This document shows positions 52,984-60,446 of a stretch of 64,000 nt of DNA, one piece after another. The notes under the pieces were generated by a model. It was not told the DNA's origin. It made no database searches and worked only from the letters and a program-made list of their open reading frames with translations. Source of the DNA: JAGXRK01 sp963804005 (GTDB lineage: Bacteria > Bacteroidota > Ignavibacteria > Ignavibacteriales > Ignavibacteriaceae); contig CAWDOP010000003.1 in assembly GCA_963804005.1 (NCBI GenBank), forward strand, positions 62,001-126,000, read 5' to 3'. The position numbers were made by a program, and so were the translations under genes. How positions within the stretch are numbered: position 1 is the first letter of the stretch; the number at the start of each line of letters is the position of its first letter.

Positions 52984-54843
52984 ATGGATAAAAATATTAT
53001 AAAAGAATTTCTAAAACGCATTGAGCTATTCAAAGGTTTAGCAGAAAACCAACTTGATGCAATAACAGAGAAAATAAAAGTTGAAAATCATAAAAGCGGA
53101 ACAATGATTTTTAACGAAAATAACATCAGACAAAATCTATACATTATTTACGATGGTGAAGTAGAACTGTTCAAACGCACACCTTATGGAAGCGAGAAAC
53201 GTCTTTCAATTTTTGCAAAATATGATTTCCTCGGTGAAGGTGCTTTAATGGATGATTCTCCGCACTCAACTTCTGCCAGAACTACAATTACTACAACTAC
53301 ATTCGCTCTTTCAAGAGATAAATTTAAAGAACTTATGATAGAGCACAGCGATATAGCTCTTGATATACTTGCAAGAATATCCAGAGTGATATCAAGGAGA
53401 ATGAGTTCCGCTAATACAAGAGTGGTGAATTTAGCAGCACAATATCAATCGGGAAGAACCAGAAGTGAGCATGATTTATTGGGCGACAGGGAAGTGCCCC
53501 ACGAGTTTTATTACGGAATTCAAACTTTGCGGGCGATTGAAAATTTTAATATCAGCGGAGTAACATTAAACTTTTATCCGGTTATTATTCAAGCTTTAGC
53601 AATGGTTAAAATGGCTGCAGCAAAAACAAATAATGAACTCGGACTTTTATCAAAACTAATCACCGATGCAATTGTTCAGGCATGCACAGAAATAATAAAC
53701 GGAAAGCTACATACTCATTTTGTTGTAGATATGATTCAAGGTGGAGCCGGGACATCAACCAATATGAATGCAAATGAAGTAATTGCGAATCGAGCTCTTG
53801 AAATTCTCGGTAATGAAAAAGGCGAATACAAATATTGTCATCCAAATAATCATGTAAATCTTTCCCAATCAACTAATGATGCATATCCGACTTCTGTCAA
53901 AATTGCGTTGATTCTTGCTAATGAAAAACTTATTGAAGTACTAAAGGAATTGATTCAATCTTTCCATAATAAAGGGAAAGAATTTTCTCAAGTTATTAAG
54001 ATGGGAAGAACACAATTGCAGGATGCTGTTCCGATGACACTCGGACAGGAGTTTGAAGCTTATGCAGTAACGTTAGGTGAAGAAGTTCAGCGGCTAGAGC
54101 AAAACGCAAAACTGTTCCTCGAAGTAAATATGGGTGCAACTGCAATAGGAACGGGAATAAATTCTCATCCGCAATACAGTGAAAAATGTGTTGCTCATTT
54201 AAAAGACATTACTAAGATGGATGTAGTTCTTGCAGAAAATCTAGTTGAAGCCACACAGGATACTGGTGCTTTTATAATGTATTCTTCCGCAGTAAAAAGA
54301 CTTGCTGTCAAGCTCTCTAAAATTTGTAATGATTTGCGTCTGCTTTCATCAGGACCGAGAACAGGAATAAACGAAATCAATCTTCCACCAATGCAGCCAG
54401 GTTCATCAATAATGCCGGGAAAAGTTAATCCTGTTATTCCTGAAGTAGTAAATCAGATTGCATTTAAAGTCATAGGAAATGATCTTACAGTTACACTTGC
54501 TGCCGAAGGTGGTCAGCTTCAGTTAAATGTGTTTGAACCAGTAATTGTCGAAAGTCTTTTTCAATCTATTGAAATGTTAAAAAACGGAATGATGACGCTT
54601 AAGCAAAAATGTATTGACGGAATTACAGCAAACGAGGAACGATGCAGATCACTTGTTGAGGGCAGTATCGGAATAGTAACCGCACTTAATCCTGTACTCG
54701 GATATGAAACATCAACCCGGCTTGCAAAGGAAGCGCTTGAAACAAACCGCGGTGTTTATGAATTGGTGCTTGAGAAAAAATTATTATCTAAATCCGAGCT
54801 TGATGAATTGTTAAAACCGGAGAATATGATAAAACCAAAATAA
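52984..54843 (+). CDS. aspA: Aspartate ammonia-lyase with an N-terminal cyclic-nucleotide-binding domain
   Basis: 619 residues from the ATG at 52984 (AAGG upstream; an in-frame ATG at 52963 adds 7 residues). Residues 1-150 form a cNMP-binding domain: FLKRIELFKGLAENQLDAIT, SGTMIFNENNIRQNLYIIYDGEVELF, DFLGEGALMDDSPHSTSART. The usual phosphate-binding Arg after the PR motif is H94, so the ligand may differ. From about residue 165 the protein is a full aspartase: DREVPHEFYYGIQTLRAIENF, GGAGTSTNMNANEVIANRAL, NLSQSTNDAYPTSV, QLQDAVPMTLGQEF and GSSIMPGKVNPVIPEV (from about 473). Aspartase releases ammonia from aspartate, making fumarate. This suggests direct cNMP control of activity (inference). Confidence 0.93.
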   Translation: MDKNIIKEFLKRIELFKGLAENQLDAITEKIKVENHKSGTMIFNENNIRQNLYIIYDGEVELFKRTPYGSEKRLSIFAKYDFLGEGALMDDSPHSTSARTTITTTTFALSRDKFKELMIEHSDIALDILARISRVISRRMSSANTRVVNLAAQYQSGRTRSEHDLLGDREVPHEFYYGIQTLRAIENFNISGVTLNFYPVIIQALAMVKMAAAKTNNELGLLSKLITDAIVQACTEIINGKLHTHFVVDMIQGGAGTSTNMNANEVIANRALEILGNEKGEYKYCHPNNHVNLSQSTNDAYPTSVKIALILANEKLIEVLKELIQSFHNKGKEFSQVIKMGRTQLQDAVPMTLGQEFEAYAVTLGEEVQRLEQNAKLFLEVNMGATAIGTGINSHPQYSEKCVAHLKDITKMDVVLAENLVEATQDTGAFIMYSSAVKRLAVKLSKICNDLRLLSSGPRTGINEINLPPMQPGSSIMPGKVNPVIPEVVNQIAFKVIGNDLTVTLAAEGGQLQLNVFEPVIVESLFQSIEMLKNGMMTLKQKCIDGITANEERCRSLVEGSIGIVTALNPVLGYETSTRLAKEALETNRGVYELVLEKKLLSKSELDELLKPENMIKPK

Positions 54844-54851
54844 GAAAACAC

Positions 54852-54900
54852 AATAGAACACGGATCACACAGATTGGACTGATTTTCATGGATCAAAATC
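54852..54900. repeat. Dispersed repeat, second copy of the AATAGAACACGGAT type
   Basis: AATAGAACACGGATCACACA starts at 54852, eight bases after the aspartase stop codon, and shares its first 14 bases and a similar continuation (AGATT-xx-AC-x-GATT) with the element at 50104. The right arm of the other copy is not evident here. It is non-coding. Confidence 0.6.
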
Positions 54901-54930
54901 ACTTTAAATTTTATTTCGTTCCTTTTATTA

Positions 54931-55401
54931 TTAATTTTTTGAAGGTTTATATGGTAGCGATGAATGATGCAGGTTGATTTTTAATTTACCTGATGCATCC
55001 TTCACGAAACCCATTGTATATTCGACTTTAGTTTTTTCTCCTTTTAGATCTGTTAAAAAATAATTTCCCATTGCTATTGCTTTACTCTCTTCAAAAATAA
55101 ATCCGGCATTTTCAAAATGGACTTCAATCCAGGGATTTAATGCAAAACCACTATCTTCAGGAAATTTTTGGTTCCCATCAATAAAATATGATTTTGCAGC
55201 CATCTTATCGAATCTAAATTGAGTTACAGATGCTAAGGTCGGTTTAAACAAAACCACACCTTTGTCATAGGCATACAAATTATCAAGAAATTTTTCTGTT
55301 TCTTCTTCGCAGGCAATTCTGTCATTTTTTAATGAGCCGATTTTAACCAATCCGTTTCCCCAGTCTTTCTGAATTTTTTCAATATTGTTTTTTGTTATCA
55401 T
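54931..55401 (-). CDS. SnoaL-like / CaMKII-association-domain-like protein
   Basis: 156 residues, predicted cone-shaped NTF2-like fold: N-terminal helix EKIQKDWGNGLVKIG, then FLDNLYAYDKGVVLFKPTLAS, SYFIDGNQKFPEDSGFAL, WIEVHFENAGFIFEESKAIAMGNYFLTDL and VEYTMGFVKDASGKLKINLHHSSLP. The last two strands (HHSS) are like the CaMKII-association-domain members and proteins often misnamed phosphoribosyl-AMP cyclohydrolase in databases. No catalytic function can be assigned. It is convergent with the aspartase gene and divergent from the acyl-CoA synthetase. Confidence 0.75.
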   Translation of the reverse strand: MITKNNIEKIQKDWGNGLVKIGSLKNDRIACEEETEKFLDNLYAYDKGVVLFKPTLASVTQFRFDKMAAKSYFIDGNQKFPEDSGFALNPWIEVHFENAGFIFEESKAIAMGNYFLTDLKGEKTKVEYTMGFVKDASGKLKINLHHSSLPYKPSKN

Positions 55402-55601
55402 AATATTTTCAAGTTATAATAATAAATTTTTAGAGTTCCTTAATTTCCTCCTTAATATATTAAGATTAAATTTTAGTTTGAATAGTCTCTTTTGCTCAAG
55501 GTACACTATTATCAAAATGGAATTTTTCAATTTCAGGCGTAAATTTCTTGAGATTAGCTTAAGTTTCAGAAGTAAATATTTAAAAAGAATCAGGACAAAA
55601 A

Positions 55602-57659
55602 ATGGAATCGGTATTTAATAGTTTTTTCTATCCGAAATCAATTTGTATTGTGGGGGCCTCATCAAAACCTAAAAGTCTTGGTTATGAACTTACCAAATCC
55701 GTAAAGCAATATGGTTATACGGGAAAACTTCTTCTGGTTAATCCAAAAGCAGATGAAATACTTGGTTATAAATGTTATCCGAATATTGAAGCTGTTGATT
55801 CTCAGATTGAATTAGCCATTGTGATGGTTCCAAAACAATTTGCAGAAGATACCATCTTGCAATTAATTAAAAGAAATGTCAAAGCAATTATTTTAATTAC
55901 TGCTGGATTTAAAGAAACAGGTGAAACAGGTGCTAAGGCTGAACAAAGGATTATTGAACTGATAAAAAATTCCGATGCGAGAATGGTTGGACCTAATTGT
56001 ATGGGAGTTATAAATACAATTCAGTCTGTTAAGATAAATGCCACATTTGTTGCAGAAGAACCTAGAGCAGGGCGAATGGCTTTCTGTTCGCAAAGCGGTG
56101 CAATTGGTGCGGCTGTATTGAATTCATTACGCGAAACAGATATTCGTTTCGGACAGTTTATCAGCGTTGGCAACAAAGCCGATGTAAATGAAAATGATTT
56201 GCTTGAGTATTGGCAAAGCTGTGCTGACGTAGGAGTAATAACTTACTATCTTGAAAGTTTTGTTGACGGAGAGAAATTCATTGGATATTTTGTTGATGAT
56301 CTGGTCACAAAACCTGTTATTGTTCTTAAAGGCGGCAGAACATCAAGCGGAATGAAAGCTGCATCATCTCACACAGGCGCACTCGGAAGCAGCGACAAAG
56401 TTGTGGATGCTATCCTAAATCAGTTCGGTATTATTCGTGCTAATGATTTGAACGATATGTTCAATACAGCAAAAGGATTTGAAGAATTTCCCACACCAAT
56501 TGGAAATCGCGTTGCCGTTGTAACAAACGCCGGAGGACCTTCAATTTTAACAGTTGATACGCTGGAGAAAAATAATCTTTCACTTGCCGAACTTAGTGAC
56601 CGGACAAAATCGATATTGAGGGCAATTGTTCATCCGGAAGGAAGTGTTAATAATCCTGTTGATCTTCTGCCGGGAGGAACAGCAGAGCAATTCAAAACTG
56701 TGAATGAAATACTGGTTCGGGATGAAAATGTTGATGCTGTAATTTCTGTTTTTGTTGAACCTATAATGGTAAAAGCTCTTCCCGTTATAGAAGGAATAAA
56801 CGATATTAAAACCGATAAACCGATTTTTCAGGTTGTGATGCCTCTCCCCGAATTCTGGGAGGAATACAGAAAAGAATCAAAGACAAGAAAATCATTGTTC
56901 AGAAATCCCGAGGATCCCGCTGTTGTTATAGGAAATCTTATAAAGCACAAGAACAAAAATCAAAAAGTAGAAAGATTAAAACCTCAAAAACCTAAAAATA
57001 GAATTGATTTTTCTTCTTATACCGACAATTTTCTTCCACAAAACGAAGTTGATAAACTTTGTTCACAATATAATCTTCCTATAATAAAAAATCTGATTTT
57101 AAATTATGATGAAATTAATAAAGCAGAATTTGAATTTCCTGTTGTATTAAAAGCGGTTGGCGAAAAAATCATTCATAAATCGGATTTGAAGGGCGTTATC
57201 CTTAACATAAAAACAAAAAATGAATTGATTAAAACTGCTGAAGAAATGATTGCTAATTTTAAATCTAAAAATATTCAAATCGATTCATTCTTAATTCAGC
57301 CGTTTGTTACACCAAAGTTTGAATTGCTTGTCGGTGCTTTTCGTGATCATTCGTTTGGACCAATGATAATGTTTGGCTCAGGCGGAAAGTATGTTGAATA
57401 TCTTGGTGATACAGTAATGCGTTCTTGTTATCTTTCCAATAGTGACATTGATGAGATGATTAACTCAACAAAAATCGGAAGAATAATCAAGGGTGTGCGT
57501 GGAGAAAGTTCTGTTGATATGAATAAGATAAAGTCATCAATAAAATCCTTAGCCCAAATGATGCTGGATTATTCGGAAATCACGGAAGTTGATTTGAATC
57601 CATTACTGGTAACATCAGATAACAAAATTTTTGCTGTAGATGTAAGAGTTAAGTCTTAG
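55602..57659 (+). CDS. Acyl-/acetyl-CoA synthetase, ADP-forming, fused alpha-beta
   Basis: 685 residues. Residues 1-460 are the alpha part: CoA-binding Rossmann domain (FFYPKSICIVGASSKPKSLGYEL) and succinyl-CoA-ligase-like domains with the phosphohistidine loop SSHTGALGSSD. Residues 470-685 are the beta part: ATP-grasp (FPVVLKAVGEKIIHKSDLKGV, FGPMIMFGSGGKYVEYLGDTV, EITEVDLNPLLV). It makes ATP from an acyl-CoA plus ADP and phosphate, giving acetate or another acid, typical of fermenting or peptide-using bacteria and archaea. Substrate range unknown. The gene ends just before a 28-base palindrome. Function firm at family level. Confidence 0.92.
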   Translation: MESVFNSFFYPKSICIVGASSKPKSLGYELTKSVKQYGYTGKLLLVNPKADEILGYKCYPNIEAVDSQIELAIVMVPKQFAEDTILQLIKRNVKAIILITAGFKETGETGAKAEQRIIELIKNSDARMVGPNCMGVINTIQSVKINATFVAEEPRAGRMAFCSQSGAIGAAVLNSLRETDIRFGQFISVGNKADVNENDLLEYWQSCADVGVITYYLESFVDGEKFIGYFVDDLVTKPVIVLKGGRTSSGMKAASSHTGALGSSDKVVDAILNQFGIIRANDLNDMFNTAKGFEEFPTPIGNRVAVVTNAGGPSILTVDTLEKNNLSLAELSDRTKSILRAIVHPEGSVNNPVDLLPGGTAEQFKTVNEILVRDENVDAVISVFVEPIMVKALPVIEGINDIKTDKPIFQVVMPLPEFWEEYRKESKTRKSLFRNPEDPAVVIGNLIKHKNKNQKVERLKPQKPKNRIDFSSYTDNFLPQNEVDKLCSQYNLPIIKNLILNYDEINKAEFEFPVVLKAVGEKIIHKSDLKGVILNIKTKNELIKTAEEMIANFKSKNIQIDSFLIQPFVTPKFELLVGAFRDHSFGPMIMFGSGGKYVEYLGDTVMRSCYLSNSDIDEMINSTKIGRIIKGVRGESSVDMNKIKSSIKSLAQMMLDYSEITEVDLNPLLVTSDNKIFAVDVRVKS

Positions 57660-57668
57660 GTTATTTTC

Positions 57669-57696
57669 GTAGAGACGCATCGCGATGCGTCTCTAC
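57669..57696. repeat. Perfect 28-base palindrome
   Basis: Starting GTAGAGACGCATCG and followed by its exact reverse complement CGATGCGTCTCTAC, 9 bases after the acyl-CoA synthetase stop and upstream of the LD-carboxypeptidase. Self-complementary to its centre, it cannot have a loop in a hairpin without opening its central pairs. From memory, GTAGAGACGC...GCGTCTCTAC palindromes are scattered through cyanobacterial and Bacteroidota genomes. It may also slow transcription. No T tract. Confidence 0.9.
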
Positions 57697-57745
57697 ATTT
57701 TAAAATTACTATCAGATTTTCTTAAGATCATTCCTAAATTGAAAT

Positions 57746-58798
57746 ATGGACCGAAAAAAATTTATAAAGTCGTTATCAGTCGCTTCAATCGGGGCAACGG
57801 TTTTTAATCCGCTATCATTTTCAAAATCAACTTTGCCAGATGAATCGGTTGTAATTAAACCTCCGCGATTAAAAACTGGCGATACTATTGGCTTGGTGAC
57901 CCCCGGAAGTTATATAAGCGAATCGGAATTAAAAGAATCAATTGTAAATCTTGAAACACTTGGTTTTAAGATTGTCTACTCAGAAAAAATTCTCCTTCAA
58001 AATGGATACTTTTCCGGAACAGATGAAGAGCGTGCTGAAGATCTTATGAATATGTTCAAACGAAATGATGTGAAGGGAATTGTATGTGCGCGCGGCGGTT
58101 ACGGTTGCACACGAATTTTACCTTTACTCGACTATGATGTAATTAAAGATAACCCTAAGGTTCTTATTGGCTACAGTGATGTTACTGCACTTCATTTCGG
58201 AATATTTAAAAAGACAGGATTGATAACCTTTCACGGCCCGGTTTCTATTTCAACCTTTAATGAGTTTTCTGTTAATAATTTCAAAAATGTATTGATGAAT
58301 CCATGTGATGAAATTGTGTTTGAAAATTCTAATAGCGGTGAGGATGAAAATCCCTATGGAGTTGTGTCTTTAGTTAAAGGGAAGCAACAAGGAAAACTTT
58401 TCGGTGGAAATTTATCAATAGCGATTTCGCTGATTGGAACTGAATATGATATTGATTATGAAGATTCAATAATTTACTTCGAAGAAATTGGCGAAGAACC
58501 ATACCGCATTGACAGGTTCCTGACACAGCTTTTGCAAGCAGGTAAATTTGATGATGCAAACGGAATTGCTATGGGAATCTTCCGGAAATGTGAACCAAAA
58601 GAAAAAGAGCCTTCATTCTCAAAATCGTTTTCATTGATGGAAGTTCTAAAGGACAGATTAGGCAATCTCAGAATTCCTGTCGTTTACGGAATGTCATTCG
58701 GACATATAAAAGATAAGTTTACAATTCCATTTGGAATATTAGCTGAGTTGGATGCAGATAATCAAAATCTAACTTTATTAGAGAAGGCAGTTCTATAA
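57746..58798 (+). CDS. LD-carboxypeptidase (S66 family), exported
   Basis: 350 residues. The N-terminus MDRKKFIKSLSVASIGATVF has an RK pair before a hydrophobic stretch and resembles a weak Tat or Sec signal. The S66 core starts GDTIGLVTPGSYISESEL; the Ser nucleophile is S144 in VLIGYSDVTALHFGIF; the Glu is in IIYFEEIGEEPYRIDR and the His in YGMSFGHIKDKFTIP. S66 enzymes cut the L,D-bond of murein tetrapeptides in peptidoglycan recycling. An exported form would act in the periplasm. RBS not obvious. Convergent with the K+ channel gene. Confidence 0.93.
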   Translation: MDRKKFIKSLSVASIGATVFNPLSFSKSTLPDESVVIKPPRLKTGDTIGLVTPGSYISESELKESIVNLETLGFKIVYSEKILLQNGYFSGTDEERAEDLMNMFKRNDVKGIVCARGGYGCTRILPLLDYDVIKDNPKVLIGYSDVTALHFGIFKKTGLITFHGPVSISTFNEFSVNNFKNVLMNPCDEIVFENSNSGEDENPYGVVSLVKGKQQGKLFGGNLSIAISLIGTEYDIDYEDSIIYFEEIGEEPYRIDRFLTQLLQAGKFDDANGIAMGIFRKCEPKEKEPSFSKSFSLMEVLKDRLGNLRIPVVYGMSFGHIKDKFTIPFGILAELDADNQNLTLLEKAVL

Positions 58799-58803
58799 AA
58801 AAA

Positions 58804-59814
58804 TTAATAATCTGTTAGTTTATCAAGGTTGGCTTCTTCGCCAATTGCTATGAGCTTATTTCCCTCGTCAACAATTGTATCACCTTTGGGATTATAAATA
58901 AAAATTCCTTTTTCCTCATTCTGAATTGCAACAATAATTGTATTGAACTCACTTCGTAATGGAAGTTCAGCCAAAGTTTTCTTGTGCATCTTCGAACCCT
59001 TTTTAACCGTAATTTCTTCTATGTGAATATCTACATGCTTACTTCCATGGACTACATCAATAAAATCAAGCACGCCGGGTCTGAGAACTATCTCAGCCAT
59101 TCTGCTGCCTCCAAGCTCATATGGTTTTACAACACGATTGGCACCTGCTTTTATCAATTTCGATTCAGTGTCTTCATCAATTGCTCTGGCAACAATAAAA
59201 ATGGAAGGATTAAGAACACGGGCAGAAAGTGTTGCAAAAACATTTTCCGGATCAGTTGAAAGGACAGCAACTAAACCTTTTGCTTTATTAACACCAACAC
59301 GAACTAAAGTATCATCGCTGGCAGCGTCACCTTTATCATAGAGGTAACCAAAAGTATCAAGTTTGGAAAAACTGTTTGGATTATTTTCAATAACAACGAA
59401 AGGAACTTTAGCTTCTGAGAGCTTTTCGCATATATGTGATCCCATTCTTCCAAATCCGCATACAATGTAATGATCTTTTAAATTATCCATTTGCTTAATC
59501 ATTCGGCGTCTCCTAATGAATTTACTTTCAATTACATACTGAACTCCGGTTCCTCCGATGTATAATATCGTACCGAAGCTTACCATAATAAGTAAAACCG
59601 TAAATATCTGTCCGGTTTTTGAAAGAGGGTGTACTTCCTGAAAACCTGTTGTGGTTATTGTAATTATAGTCATATAAAGGGAATCAACTAAACCCCAACC
59701 TTCGATTAGCTCAAATCCAATAATCCCTGCTATAATAGTAAAAATAAGGAATAAAAATCCTGTAATAAGATGTTTGACAGTATCCGGTTGACTACTTAAA
59801 GAAATAAATTTCAT
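58804..59814 (-). CDS. Potassium channel with TrkA-N/RCK domains
   Basis: 336 residues. Two membrane segments (TGFLFLIFTIIAGIIGFEL, FTVLLIMVSFGTILYI) flank a pore helix and filter TIITITTTGFQEVHPLSKTG, where the usual TVGYGD is TTGFQE. The cytoplasmic part is an RCK/TrkA-N Rossmann domain (HYIVCGFGRMGSHICEKLSEAKVP, GDAASDDTLVRVGVNKAKGL) and a TrkA-C domain (VKKGSKMHKKTLAELPLRSEF). It resembles the MthK/Kch group, gated by Ca2+ or nucleotides. The Phe-Gln-Glu filter is a common variant in environmental members but conduction is unproven. Confidence 0.9.
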   Translation of the reverse strand: MKFISLSSQPDTVKHLITGFLFLIFTIIAGIIGFELIEGWGLVDSLYMTIITITTTGFQEVHPLSKTGQIFTVLLIMVSFGTILYIGGTGVQYVIESKFIRRRRMIKQMDNLKDHYIVCGFGRMGSHICEKLSEAKVPFVVIENNPNSFSKLDTFGYLYDKGDAASDDTLVRVGVNKAKGLVAVLSTDPENVFATLSARVLNPSIFIVARAIDEDTESKLIKAGANRVVKPYELGGSRMAEIVLRPGVLDFIDVVHGSKHVDIHIEEITVKKGSKMHKKTLAELPLRSEFNTIIVAIQNEEKGIFIYNPKGDTIVDEGNKLIAIGEEANLDKLTDY

Positions 59815-59900
59815 ATATTAAAATATAAAACATTTAAGTAATTTACTTCTATGAAAAGCACGCTATTGTTTTCAACACAATCAAATTTCGGGAGAGACCG

Positions 59901-60443
59901 ATGAATATTTTTTTTAAGATAATTATAGCCTTCTCAATTATATTTTCTATTTCAGGTTGTCTTACCTTCAACACAATTTCTTATGAGGTTCAGCTTGATC
60001 CTTATGGCGATGGAAAAGTTTATGTATTAATAAATGATATCCGTTCCGATTCCTTCAATCAGAAAGAACTGGATGAGGACAAGAAAAATCTGTTCGAATT
60101 TTTACTTAAAAGCGATGACTTCATTAAGCAAATGAAAGATGAAGGAAAATCTATCACTAAACGTGAGTTATTTGTTGAAGAGGGTAAGTTGAAAGGGAAA
60201 ATTGAATATTCATTTGATGAAATAACAAATGTTGAAGGAATTGTTTACGAATCGCCATATTACTTTTTAACGGTTGCTCCTTCAGATAGCATACTTTCCA
60301 CAAACGGACAAGTGATGGTGTCGAAAGATTATAAAAGAATTGTGTGGGACAATTCCATTAAAGTTCTGAAGTTTAAAATGTTTGTTGCCGATACAGATGC
60401 AAAAAACCTGAAATCAATGGCTGAATTTTATAAAGAGAAATAA
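59901..60443 (+). CDS. Lipoprotein of unknown function
   Basis: 180 residues with a lipoprotein signal peptide and lipobox FSISGC (Cys at 20). The mature part is mostly beta (YEVQLDPYGDGKVYVLINDIR, LKGKIEYSFDEITNVEG, ISTNG-like ILSTNGQVMVSKDYKRIVWDN) with an acidic helix QKELDEDKKNLFEFLLKSDDF. No family recognised. GGGAGA precedes the ATG. priA begins 3 bases after its stop, so it is co-transcribed with priA although no functional link is apparent. Confidence 0.8.
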   Translation: MNIFFKIIIAFSIIFSISGCLTFNTISYEVQLDPYGDGKVYVLINDIRSDSFNQKELDEDKKNLFEFLLKSDDFIKQMKDEGKSITKRELFVEEGKLKGKIEYSFDEITNVEGIVYESPYYFLTVAPSDSILSTNGQVMVSKDYKRIVWDNSIKVLKFKMFVADTDAKNLKSMAEFYKEK

Positions 60444-60446
60444 AAA

